Of a stretch of DNA of 64,000 bases, positions 35,170-43,097 are shown one piece after another. A program made the translations under genes and the position numbers. A model generated the notes under the pieces. That model made no database searches and had not been told where the DNA came from. It saw only the letters and a program-made list of their open reading frames with translations. How positions within the stretch are numbered: position 1 is the first letter of the stretch; the number at the start of each line of letters is the position of its first letter. Origin of the DNA: JBFWMG01 sp050251715 (GTDB lineage Bacteria > Desulfobacterota > Desulfovibrionia > Desulfovibrionales > Desulfovibrionaceae); NCBI GenBank assembly GCA_050251715.1, contig JBFWMG010000007.1, positions 62,001 through 126,000 on the forward strand, written 5' to 3'.

Positions 35170-36081
35170 CTAGACCTTGTCGGGCCTGTTCACGCTGACC
35201 ACCGGGCAGGTGGCGCGCAGGATGACCTGCTCCACGGTGGAGCCGATCATGGCCTTGTCCGGGTCGGCCTCGCGGGTGTGGTGCGCCATGACGATGAGGT
35301 CGGCCTGGCGCTCACGGGCGAACTTGACGATTTCCACATAGGGCACGCCTTCCCACACCTCGATGTCCCAGTTGGTAAAGTCCTCCATCTTGGCCACGTA
35401 GCGGGTGCGCATCTTGTCCCGGGCCGCGATGATCTTGTCTTCGATCTCGTCCTGGGACAGCACGACGCCCGAAGAGACCGAGGAGATGTCGAGGCTGTGG
35501 AACAGGTGCAGCTCGCTGTTGCTTTCCTTGGCCGCCTTGTAGGCGAACTGGAAGGCGGAATCGGCGGGCTTGGAGAAGTCGGTGCCGAACACGATGTTGG
35601 AGAAACCGCCCCAGTAGGAGGCCGCGGGCCGGGCCACGGTGAGCACCGGGCAGCGGGCCGCCTTGGCCACGCGCTGCATGGTGGAGCCCGCGATGCCGGA
35701 GCGGTAGGTGGGCTCGTCCGTGTCGCGGGTGGAAGCGCCCATGACGATCAGATCCGCGTCCTCCTGGCGCGCCTTGCGCAGGATCTCGCGGTGCGGATAG
35801 CCGGTGGCGCAGTCCACCTCCACGGTGGCGCAGCGGGCGAGCTGCCGGGCATAGGTGTTTTTCAACTCCTCAAGAACCCACGCCTTGTACTCGTCGTCCA
35901 TGGCGATTTCCTCACCGGTGCGCATGTCCTTGATGAACGGACTGAAGGCGCGGGTGGGCACGCCGAGCACGTGGTACACGACCAGCTTGGCGCCGTGGCG
36001 CGCGGCCAGCTCGAAAGCCACGCGCGCGGCGTCGTCGCAGGCGGGGGTCGCCGTTGTTGCGAACAGAATCTTCTTGAACAT
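35170..36081 (-). CDS. tandem universal stress protein
   Basis: 303 residues with two Usp domains (about 1-150 and 158-303). Each opens with a Usp strand (KKILFATTATPACDDAA; NIVFGTDFSKPADSA) and closes with a nucleotide-loop motif (MGASTRDTDE then IAGSTMQRVAK; MAHHTREADPDKAMIGSTVE). GAGGTGAG before the ATG fixes the start. It lies 56 bases after hmcF on the same strand, so the stress protein is probably made with the redox complex. Confidence 0.92.
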   Translation of the reverse strand: MFKKILFATTATPACDDAARVAFELAARHGAKLVVYHVLGVPTRAFSPFIKDMRTGEEIAMDDEYKAWVLEELKNTYARQLARCATVEVDCATGYPHREILRKARQEDADLIVMGASTRDTDEPTYRSGIAGSTMQRVAKAARCPVLTVARPAASYWGGFSNIVFGTDFSKPADSAFQFAYKAAKESNSELHLFHSLDISSVSSGVVLSQDEIEDKIIAARDKMRTRYVAKMEDFTNWDIEVWEGVPYVEIVKFARERQADLIVMAHHTREADPDKAMIGSTVEQVILRATCPVVSVNRPDKV

Positions 36082-36137
36082 TATCTCACCTCGTTGGTTG
36101 AACCTGGATGGGGGGCCCTTCCTTTCCACGCGCGGAG

Positions 36138-37538
36138 CTATTCCTCTTCCTCGTCCCTGGGCTTCAGATGGTCGGGTACGATGACCATATCGAGCAGGAG
36201 CGGCTTCAGGAACTTCCAGCGCAGACCCATGGGGTATTCCTCTTCCAGATCGCGGATGGCGTCCCAGCAGTTGTGGCAGGGCGAAATGACCAGCTTGCAT
36301 CCGGTGCGCAGGATCTGCTCGCGCTTCATGAGCAGCGCCTTGTTGCGCTGGGGCCGGTACTTGCCCATGCCGTTGAAGCCGCCACCGCCGCCGCAGCAGA
36401 AGTTGTGCTCCTTGTTGGGGGTCATTTCCACGAAGTAGCCCGGCTCAACGATGTAGCTGATGATCTCGCGGGCGATCTCGGCCAGGCCGTAGTTGCGCAC
36501 GTAGTTGCAGGAGTCCTGGTAGGTCACGGGTTCCTTGATGCGCCGTGCCGGGTCGATCTTGAGCTTGCCGGTGCGCAGCGCCTCGGCCACCCACTCCACG
36601 TAATGGATGCTTTCCACCGGCGGCTTGCCGTCGCGGCGGCCGCACCAGTACGGGCCTTCGATGACCGTGGCGCGGTGGGCGTGGCCGCACTCGGTGCCGA
36701 TCATGCGCTTGGGCTTGAGGCGCTCCATGGCGTCATACACGCTTTGCGCCTGCATCCTGCACGCCTCCCAGTCGCCGGCGAACATGGACAGCGACGTCTG
36801 CTCCCACCCTTCGCTGGGCACGGTCCAATTCTCGCCCGCGATGTGGAAGAGAATGGCCGCCTCGGCCACGTCCTCGGGGTAGTGCTTGGGCTCGCGGGCG
36901 TTGCAGGTGTACATGATGTCCGCGCCTTCCTTGTCGATGGGGATCTCGAGGCCCGGCCAGTCCTCGCCCTGCTCCTCGGCCATCCACTCGCAGGTTTCCA
37001 CCCAGTCCTCGGTGGTCACGTCCATCTGGGCGCGGTAGACGCGGTGCATGCCCGCGCCGATCTTCAGTTCCCACGGCACAAAGCCCTGGGCGTACAAAAG
37101 GCCGCGCAGATAGCCGAACATGATGCCCATGTCGATGCCGTGCGGACAGTACATGCCGCACCGGTTGCAGCAGGTGCACTGGGACCAGGCCACGTCCATG
37201 CAGTGGCGCATGAACTCGTTGTCCACATCGCCGTTGCGGCGCACGATCTCGCCCAGGGTGGACTGGATCTTGTAGCTGGGCACCTGCTTGGGATCGCGCT
37301 CGTTGACCAGGTACAGGAAACAGCTTTCCGCACACAGGCCGCAGTGGGCGCAGATTTCGAGCCACGTCTTGGTGCGGGACTTGAGGGTGTTCTTGAGCGC
37401 GGTGCGCAGCTTGTCCTTGTCCACCTCGAGTTGCATCATCTCCTCGTAATACTGCCGACCACGGGTGTCGGAGAGGAGTTTCTTCAGCGCCTCGTCAGTG
37501 GAGATGGGCGTCTTATTACAGAAGATTCCTTCAGGCAT
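36138..37538 (-). CDS. hmcF: HmcF, iron-sulfur subunit of the Hmc complex
   Basis: 466 residues. Two [4Fe-4S] sites: Cys63, 66, 69, 73 (CAHCGLCAESC) and Cys121, 124, 127, 131 (CTCCNRCGMYC). The C-terminal half has heterodisulfide-reductase-type CCG cysteines (FCCGGGGGFNG, ISPCHNCWDAI). It is the cytoplasmic subunit related to HdrD and DsrK, passing electrons between the membrane subunits and a cytoplasmic partner. It has no signal peptide. Starts 30 bases after hmcE. Confidence 0.93.
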   Translation of the reverse strand: MPEGIFCNKTPISTDEALKKLLSDTRGRQYYEEMMQLEVDKDKLRTALKNTLKSRTKTWLEICAHCGLCAESCFLYLVNERDPKQVPSYKIQSTLGEIVRRNGDVDNEFMRHCMDVAWSQCTCCNRCGMYCPHGIDMGIMFGYLRGLLYAQGFVPWELKIGAGMHRVYRAQMDVTTEDWVETCEWMAEEQGEDWPGLEIPIDKEGADIMYTCNAREPKHYPEDVAEAAILFHIAGENWTVPSEGWEQTSLSMFAGDWEACRMQAQSVYDAMERLKPKRMIGTECGHAHRATVIEGPYWCGRRDGKPPVESIHYVEWVAEALRTGKLKIDPARRIKEPVTYQDSCNYVRNYGLAEIAREIISYIVEPGYFVEMTPNKEHNFCCGGGGGFNGMGKYRPQRNKALLMKREQILRTGCKLVISPCHNCWDAIRDLEEEYPMGLRWKFLKPLLLDMVIVPDHLKPRDEEEE

Positions 37539-37568
37539 GGTGTTGCTCCTTCTCTGATGCCGCCGGGG

Positions 37569-38246
37569 TTACCAGGCGATGCCGCGGCCCTTCATGCCGC
37601 CGCGCTTGATGCCGTAGTCCACGCCAAGCTGCGCGCGGGAGCAGAAAAAGAGCACCGCATGCGACAGCTTGGTAAAGGGAACGGCGATGAGCCAGACCTC
37701 GGCCGTGATGACGTGCGCCAGCAGCCAAAAGGCGTAATCCGCAGGCTGGTGCGCGGCGATGAAGCCGGTCACGAACGGCGCGATGGTGATGGCGATAAGC
37801 AGGTAATCATAGGCCGTGGTGATGATGCGCACCTCGGGCAGCGCGATGCGGCGCAGCACGATGAACGCCGCGCTGACCATGGCCGCCACGGTGAGCGCAT
37901 CGGCCGCGGTGCCGCCCAGCGTGGGCAGCGAGATGCCCAGGCGCTGCTCCATGAACACCACATGCGCGGTGAGGAACAGCGGGATGCACACGATGCCCAC
38001 GTGCAGGCCAAAGAACATCAGGGTGAAGAAGGGGTTCTTGCGCCAGGAGCGCGCAACGAACGGCACCAGCCAGAAGAACACGGATTTCAGGGCGCCGCGC
38101 ACCGCGTAGTCGTTGAAATAGCCGTAGGCCACGCGGTCGAGCTGCCAGTTGAGACCCTTGATATAGAGCCAGACGCGGGCTGCGCATCCTCCGAAGAAGA
38201 TGATGAACGCCAGCCACAGCATCGGCCCTGTCAGGAATTCGTACAT
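37569..38246 (-). CDS. hmcE: HmcE, membrane subunit of the Hmc complex
   Basis: 225 residues, hydrophobic, about five or six membrane helices with several helix-borne histidines, as in NarI/DsrM-type b-haem subunits. The ATG at 38246 follows AAGGAG by seven bases; the frame extends upstream but without a better site. It probably links quinone or haem b electrons to HmcF. Confidence 0.9.
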   Translation of the reverse strand: MYEFLTGPMLWLAFIIFFGGCAARVWLYIKGLNWQLDRVAYGYFNDYAVRGALKSVFFWLVPFVARSWRKNPFFTLMFFGLHVGIVCIPLFLTAHVVFMEQRLGISLPTLGGTAADALTVAAMVSAAFIVLRRIALPEVRIITTAYDYLLIAITIAPFVTGFIAAHQPADYAFWLLAHVITAEVWLIAVPFTKLSHAVLFFCSRAQLGVDYGIKRGGMKGRGIAW

Positions 38247-38291
38247 GTCATTACTCCTTGGCAATCCTGTAAGATGCGCTGGTAAAATCCC

Positions 38292-38432
38292 CTAGAGGAT
38301 CTTATTTTCGTCCTTGCCGGAAAGGAACAGCCAGAATCCGACCATGCCCACGAGCGTCAGGCCCATCAGAATGTATGTGATGCCCTTGGCGTGGAGCATG
38401 AACTCCTGCAACGTGTAGAACATATGTGCCAT
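38292..38432 (-). CDS. hmcD: HmcD, small membrane subunit
   Basis: 46 residues (start MAHMFYTLQEF, end GKDENKIL) with one membrane helix (about 18-38). Size and position between hmcC and hmcE match HmcD of Desulfovibrio vulgaris. It starts 21 bases after hmcC, with a good AAGGAGAGG ribosome-binding site. Confidence 0.88.
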   Translation of the reverse strand: MAHMFYTLQEFMLHAKGITYILMGLTLVGMVGFWLFLSGKDENKIL

Positions 38433-38453
38433 GATAACCTCTCCTTGTAAGGA

Positions 38454-39632
38454 CTAGTGCGCATCCTTGTAGTCGGGATGTTCGTAGAAGACGGGCATGC
38501 GGGTCACGATGAAACGGTAGACAAGGATGCCCACGGTGACCACGAACACGGAAATGCCGATCTCGCCCAGGCTGGGGAAGTACCGCTCGGAGGCGGGCAA
38601 CTGCCAGTTGAAGGCCACCAGGCTCACGTTGAAACGGTTGAACACGATGCCGAGCACGGTCCACAGGGCGGTGATGCGGATGAGCTTCTTGTTCTTCTCA
38701 CGCGCGCCGATGGCGTAGCACAGGCAGGGCAGCATCACGAAGCCGAGCATCTCCACCAGCCACAGCACGCCGTAGCCCGTGAAGATGTACGACCACTTGT
38801 TCTCCAGGGCCACGCCCATGACCTTCATGGCGAAGTAGCCGGCCATGATGAGCGACGCGGCCTTGGCAAAGCCCAGAACCACGCCGTCGGCCTCGGCCAG
38901 GTGGGTGGCGTCCATCTTGTCATGGAAGTTCTTGTGGGCCAGCGTGCCTTCGAACAGCACCATGGACAGGCCCGCGAACATGCTGGAGATGAAGAAGAAC
39001 AGCGCCAGGTACGGGCTGTACCAGAGCGGGTGCACCTTGCTGGGCACGATGAGGAACAGCGCGCCGAGTGAGGACTGGTGCAGGGTGGACAGGATGACGC
39101 CGAAGATGGTGAGCACCATGGTCACGCCGATGAACACGTTGCGCAGCTTCGACAGCTTCTGCCACTCGAAGAAGACCGGCAGCCATTCGAGGAACAGCAC
39201 GGTCAGATACAGGAACACGCACAAACCCACTTCGAACAGCAGGGACGTGGTGCCCTGGGACACGAAGATGGGGTACGGCAGGCGCCAGGGCCGGCCCACG
39301 TCGTAGTGCAGGGCGAACACGACCAGCGCGTAGCCCAGGAACGCGGTGAGAATGGCCGGGCGCACGGCGGAATGGAACCGTTTGAGGCCAAAGATGTAGC
39401 ACGCGGCGGACGTGGTGTAGCCGCCCGCGGCCAATGCGACGCCGCACAGGAGGTCAAAACTGATCCAGATGCCCCAGGGATTGTTGTTGTCCAGGTTGGT
39501 GACCGTGCCCAGCCCCTTGAAGAAGCGCAGGTAGGTCAGCACCAGGCCGATGACGACGATGAGGCCGGCGACGAGGTTGAACGGGGTGAGGGCGGATTTG
39601 CCGCTCCCCGTGGTATGGGTCTGATCGGACAT
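38454..39632 (-). CDS. hmcC: HmcC, NrfD-like membrane subunit
   Basis: 392 residues, about ten membrane helices, NrfD/PsrC family. Seen: NPWGIWISFDLLCGVALAAG, HYDVGRPWRLPYPIF and TLHQSSLGALFLIVPSK, typical of NrfD-type quinone-interacting subunits. Pairs with the ferredoxin-like HmcB. ATG overlaps the hmcB stop by one base (TAATG), so the two are translationally coupled. Confidence 0.93.
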   Translation of the reverse strand: MSDQTHTTGSGKSALTPFNLVAGLIVVIGLVLTYLRFFKGLGTVTNLDNNNPWGIWISFDLLCGVALAAGGYTTSAACYIFGLKRFHSAVRPAILTAFLGYALVVFALHYDVGRPWRLPYPIFVSQGTTSLLFEVGLCVFLYLTVLFLEWLPVFFEWQKLSKLRNVFIGVTMVLTIFGVILSTLHQSSLGALFLIVPSKVHPLWYSPYLALFFFISSMFAGLSMVLFEGTLAHKNFHDKMDATHLAEADGVVLGFAKAASLIMAGYFAMKVMGVALENKWSYIFTGYGVLWLVEMLGFVMLPCLCYAIGAREKNKKLIRITALWTVLGIVFNRFNVSLVAFNWQLPASERYFPSLGEIGISVFVVTVGILVYRFIVTRMPVFYEHPDYKDAH

Positions 39633-40696
39633 TACGCCTCCTCCTCTTCCGTCTTGTGATAGTCGGCAAGCGCGGTCTCCACGGCCTTTTTCACCTCGAC
39701 CTCGATCTTGCGCTTGTTCTCCACATCGGCCCTGGTCAACGCCTCGGACAGCGTGGCCTCGGCCTCCTGGCTCGCCATGGCCACGGCCTTGGCCACGGCC
39801 GCGTCGCGCTCTTCCTTGGCAACCTTGTCCTTGCGCTTGTTGATGGCGTAGATGCCGGTGAGCAGCACCGGCCACAGGCCCGCCACCACCGGCACGGCCG
39901 CCAGCGCGCCGGAGGTCAGCTCCGGAGCGGAGGTCACGCCGAGGTCGGTGCGCATGCCGATCTCCTCGAAGGGCACGCCGGAAAGATAGAGCCAGCTCGT
40001 GCCGCCCATCTCCTTCTCGCCGTAGATGTGGTCCAGGTAGCGGCCGGGATGCGACTCGATGCGCTTGCGGGCGATCTTGAGCAGGTCGTCGCGCTTGCCA
40101 TAGGTGAGCGCCTCCTTGGGGCAGGCCTCCACGCAGCCGGGGAGCTTGCCTTCCTTGATGCGCGGATGGCACATGGTGCACTTCATCACGCGCGGGGTGA
40201 GCGGCTCGTCGTATTCATAGGCCGGGATGCTGAAGGGGCAGGCGATCATGCAGTAGCGGCAGCCCACGCAGACGTCCGCGTTATAGGTCACCGCGCCCTC
40301 GGGGGTCTTGGTAAAGGCCTTGACGAAACATGCCGAGGCGCAGGCCGGTTCCAGGCAGTGGTTGCACTGCACCTTGCGGAACACCGGATTGGCGGGCGCG
40401 GCGGGTTGGTATTTATTGACCACGGTGAAGGCCTTGGCGTCCGTGCGGCGCTTGGTGTCAAGCACGGTCAGGTCGTCAAAGGGCTTGGCCGGTTTGGGCA
40501 GTTCGTTCACCGTGTTGCAGGCGGCCTCGCACTTGCGGCAGCCGATGCAGCGGGTGGCGTCAAAGAGCACGCCGTTGCTGTCCGGATACCCTTCGAAGTG
40601 GGCGTTGCCCGCGGCCGAGGCCTTGGCCGCGCCCAGCGTGACGCTTGCGCCGGCGGCCCCCATCAGTCCAAGAAACTTTCTTCGATTCATTGCCAT
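39632..40696 (-). CDS. hmcB: HmcB, Tat-exported four-cluster ferredoxin subunit
   Basis: 354 residues. N-terminal twin-arginine signal NRRKFLGLMGAAGAS, then four [4Fe-4S] sites: Cys50/53/56/60, Cys111/114/119/123, Cys143/146/149/153 and Cys173/176/188/192. A hydrophobic segment (about 265-290, VPVVAGLWPVLLTGIYAI) anchors it to the membrane. It passes electrons between HmcA and HmcC on the periplasmic face. The C-terminal 65 residues are charged and probably helical. Confidence 0.94.
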   Translation of the reverse strand: MAMNRRKFLGLMGAAGASVTLGAAKASAAGNAHFEGYPDSNGVLFDATRCIGCRKCEAACNTVNELPKPAKPFDDLTVLDTKRRTDAKAFTVVNKYQPAAPANPVFRKVQCNHCLEPACASACFVKAFTKTPEGAVTYNADVCVGCRYCMIACPFSIPAYEYDEPLTPRVMKCTMCHPRIKEGKLPGCVEACPKEALTYGKRDDLLKIARKRIESHPGRYLDHIYGEKEMGGTSWLYLSGVPFEEIGMRTDLGVTSAPELTSGALAAVPVVAGLWPVLLTGIYAINKRKDKVAKEERDAAVAKAVAMASQEAEATLSEALTRADVENKRKIEVEVKKAVETALADYHKTEEEEA

Positions 40697-40731
40697 GTGA
40701 GCACCTCAATTCGTTTAATAGGAGCGGCGTC

Positions 40732-42351
40732 CTACTGCTTTTTCTCATGACACTCGACGCAGGCGGTGTCCTTGGGCTTTTCCAGACCCATGGCGTTGTG
40801 GCAGCCCATGCACTGCTGGTGGTAGGCGGCCTTCAGACCCGGACGGTGGATGTCCGACTCGTTGAACGGCTTGCCGTGGCAGCTGGCGCACTTGGGCGGG
40901 GTCTTGGACGCGGGGCTTTGATGGTGGCAGCCCTGGCACAGGGTGCCCGGGTCGCGGTGGAAGGCGGCGGCGAGCTTGTCGTTCCTCACCTTGTCCACCA
41001 GGGACAGCACGATCTTGCGGTGCGGCATCTTGGACGCCTTGAAGTCATTGGCCAGCGAGCCGATCTCCACGAATTCGGGGATATCGTCCACACCGTAGGT
41101 CCGCGCGGTGAGCGTGCGGGCGCCGAGCAGCGCGGTCGCATTGGCCGCGGCCTCGGCCTTCAGAGCCTCGGCGGTGCCTTCGGCCTTGAGGAACCCGGCG
41201 GCGGCAGGCGCATGACAGGAGGCGCAGGAGTCGTCCTTGAGGCGGGTCTTGGCCAGGAAATTATGGCAACTGGCGCATTCGGGCTTCCTGGCCTGCTCCT
41301 TGGCATGGCAGCCCACGCAGCCCTTGCCGCCCTGGAGGGTGTGCATGCTCGTTTCCAGCGACACGCCCGCGCCGTCCTTGGAACCGGACAGGGTGTGGCA
41401 CTTGCCGCAGGCGTCGAGGGAGGCGTGGTGGCAGGCGCGGCAGCTGTCCACGTAGCCCTCGTGGGCGGCGTGGTCAAAAGGCACCGGGGCCATGCGGGCG
41501 AGCGTGGCGTCCGCCTCGGCGGTGGTGCGCACCAGGGTGGCGTCGGGCTGCTTGCGCTTCAGGCGCTCCACCTTGTCGAGCTTCTTCACCTTGGCCTGGG
41601 CGGCGGCGGCATGGCAGCCGGCGCAGTTGGCCGGGCCGGAATCCGCACCGCCTTCCTTCACGCTGCGGTGGCAGGCGATACAGGCGGCGTGGGAGGCCTG
41701 TTCCATGGTGCGGGTCTCTTCCACCACTTCGCTCTTGTGGCAATAGCGGCAGGTGCCCTCCTTGCCTTCGACGTAGACCGTCTTCTTGGCGGCCTTGTCG
41801 TACTCGTGGTGGCAGGCGGCGCAGTTGGTCTTGCCGCTTTCGGCCGGGGCAAGCGCCTTGGCCGCCACGTGGCGCGCGTGCAGGGAGCTGTCAAACCCCA
41901 TGGGCTGGCGCGCGTTTTTGACCTTGAGCGGCGTGTGGCAACGCCCGCACTGCTCGGTGGGACCGGCGGCAAGACCGGCGGCGGCGGTCTCCTTATGGCA
42001 GCCGATACAGTTGTCATGGTAGATCGCCATGTCCGCGTCATGTCCGCCATCGGCCAGCCGCATGAACCTGGGCGACATGACGCCCTTGTCATCGGCCTTG
42101 TGGCACGCGTCGCAGTTCTTGCCCTTGGCCTGCAACGCCTCGGTGTGCTTGTCGTGCAAGAAGACGACGGTCTCTTCGTCCAGCGCGCCGTAGGCGGCCA
42201 TCGCCTTGATGACGACCACATCGGCCCGCTCCTCGTCGCCTGGGGCAGCCGGTGCATGGCTGACGCCCTGGGCGCCGATCGCGTACAATGAAATCACGCC
42301 GACGCCGGCCATGATTCCAAGCCATCGCAACAGTGTTCTTCCTTTCTCCAT
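40732..42351 (-). CDS. hmcA: HmcA, 16-haem high-molecular-weight cytochrome c
   Basis: 539 residues with a signal peptide (about 1-31) and sixteen CXXCH haem-attachment motifs (first CDACH, last CVECH six residues from the end). Length and haem count match HmcA of Desulfovibrio vulgaris. It is the periplasmic electron-entry subunit, accepting electrons from hydrogenases through cytochrome c3. Start: the ATG at 42351 follows AAGGA and GAGG; frame upstream of it has no signal. The gene leads the operon, and palindromes upstream are candidate operators. Confidence 0.96.
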   Translation of the reverse strand: MEKGRTLLRWLGIMAGVGVISLYAIGAQGVSHAPAAPGDEERADVVVIKAMAAYGALDEETVVFLHDKHTEALQAKGKNCDACHKADDKGVMSPRFMRLADGGHDADMAIYHDNCIGCHKETAAAGLAAGPTEQCGRCHTPLKVKNARQPMGFDSSLHARHVAAKALAPAESGKTNCAACHHEYDKAAKKTVYVEGKEGTCRYCHKSEVVEETRTMEQASHAACIACHRSVKEGGADSGPANCAGCHAAAAQAKVKKLDKVERLKRKQPDATLVRTTAEADATLARMAPVPFDHAAHEGYVDSCRACHHASLDACGKCHTLSGSKDGAGVSLETSMHTLQGGKGCVGCHAKEQARKPECASCHNFLAKTRLKDDSCASCHAPAAAGFLKAEGTAEALKAEAAANATALLGARTLTARTYGVDDIPEFVEIGSLANDFKASKMPHRKIVLSLVDKVRNDKLAAAFHRDPGTLCQGCHHQSPASKTPPKCASCHGKPFNESDIHRPGLKAAYHQQCMGCHNAMGLEKPKDTACVECHEKKQ

Positions 42352-42502
42352 GGTCCTCGGTCCTTCTTTGGTGGCTACTGTGTTTCCCGAATCCACAGGC
42401 CGTGTGCCCTGGGTGCGGTGCCGCGCCGCAGCCACGATGCGCCTTGTCCGCGCGCCGCGCCTTGCCGCGTCCGATCCGCTGCCATCCCTCGCAAAGTCGA
42501 TC

Positions 42503-42523
42503 ATTTTAGTCGACTTACAAAAT
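42503..42523. promoter_or_regulatory. palindrome 1 upstream of hmcA, candidate operator
   Basis: ATTTTAGTCGACTTACAAAAT, 21 bases, with AGTCGACT as a perfect core, about 150 bases before hmcA. It resembles palindrome 2, which suggests a shared binding protein. Rrf2, encoded at the far end of the cluster, is the obvious candidate; this is inference. Confidence 0.4.
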
Positions 42524-42579
42524 CCAGGAGAACGATTGGAGAGGTTTTGTTCCGACATACGCCTCGCCGTCATTCTACC

Positions 42580-42600
42580 TTTTCAGTAGGCTTACTAAAA
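42580..42600. promoter_or_regulatory. palindrome 2 upstream of hmcA, candidate operator
   Basis: TTTTCAGTAGGCTTACTAAAA, an imperfect inverted repeat 21 bases long (core AGTA-GGCT-TACT). It shares the TTTT-AGT-n-C-TAC-AAAA pattern with 42503-42523. Confidence 0.4.
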
Positions 42601-42675
42601 CACGCCCGAGGAGTATGAAATAATACGCATCCAGTCAAGTATAAAATGTGAAAAATTTCTCCAACTTTTTGGAGT

Positions 42676-42697
42676 AAATTATAACGTATTATAATTT
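42676..42697. promoter_or_regulatory. perfect AT palindrome upstream of hmcA
   Basis: AAATTATAA-CGTA-TTATAATTT: perfect 9-bp arms around CGTA, in an AT-rich patch. Could be a regulator site or promoter element. It differs from palindromes 1 and 2, so a second regulator is possible. Confidence 0.45.
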
Positions 42698-43038
42698 ATT
42701 AGTTTTATTGCACCTTGCAACGCGAATCCGCCTTGCAAAACCCCCTTTCCCGCCGCGCACGGCATTCATTTCTACACCAAATTAAGCGGAAATAAGCCCT
42801 GCGCAGGGGCAATTGCCGCCGCGCGCGGACGGATGAGGCCGCGTGCGCACCGCATTGCGCAACATGCTGAAAAAACATATTCTTTCTGGGCAGTGTCCGA
42901 GATGATGGGGGCAAATGGCCCACGGCGCCTGTGCATGACAGTTGCGCGCGGGATGCGGGGTCGGAAACGGGCAATTCGGATACACCCCGTTCCCCTACTA
43001 ATGCGGGAGAGAATATGAAACCAGCTTGAAACGCAGCC

Positions 43039-43074
43039 AAAAACAAAGCCCGGACAGCCCATGGCCGTCCGGGC
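43039..43074 (-). terminator. rho-independent terminator after the haem-sensor kinase
   Basis: On the minus strand AGCCCGGAC-loop-GTCCGGGCT (9-bp perfect stem) is followed by TTGTTTTT. It lies 23 bases past the stop of the kinase gene, so that kinase is transcribed separately from hmc. Confidence 0.8.
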
Positions 43075-43097
43075 TCGCGCCGTTGCGCGGCAAAACC

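Larger units (their letters stand above)
42352..43038. other. long hmc upstream region
   Basis: Nearly 690 bases without a supportable gene. The part at 42490-42720 is strikingly AT-rich and holds three palindromes listed separately; the remainder toward 43038 is GC-rich and shows nothing clear. On the minus strand TTGACT (complement of 42634-42639) is a possible -35 for hmc, with no strong -10. Confidence 0.5.

Noticed and set aside
36108..38285. 725-codon plus-strand open frame opposite hmcF/hmcE
   Set aside because: Spans two real genes and the gap between them on the other strand; composition typical of shadows.
38265..38295. Third copy of the CTAG inverted-repeat element between hmcD and hmcE
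   Set aside because: Only about 11 bases (TAAGATGCGCT) match; the palindrome and other end are missing. At most a relic.
39632..42573. dsr (DsrMKJOP) rather than hmc assignment
   Set aside because: The cytochrome has sixteen CXXCH motifs, DsrJ has three; gene order and rrf2 match hmc.
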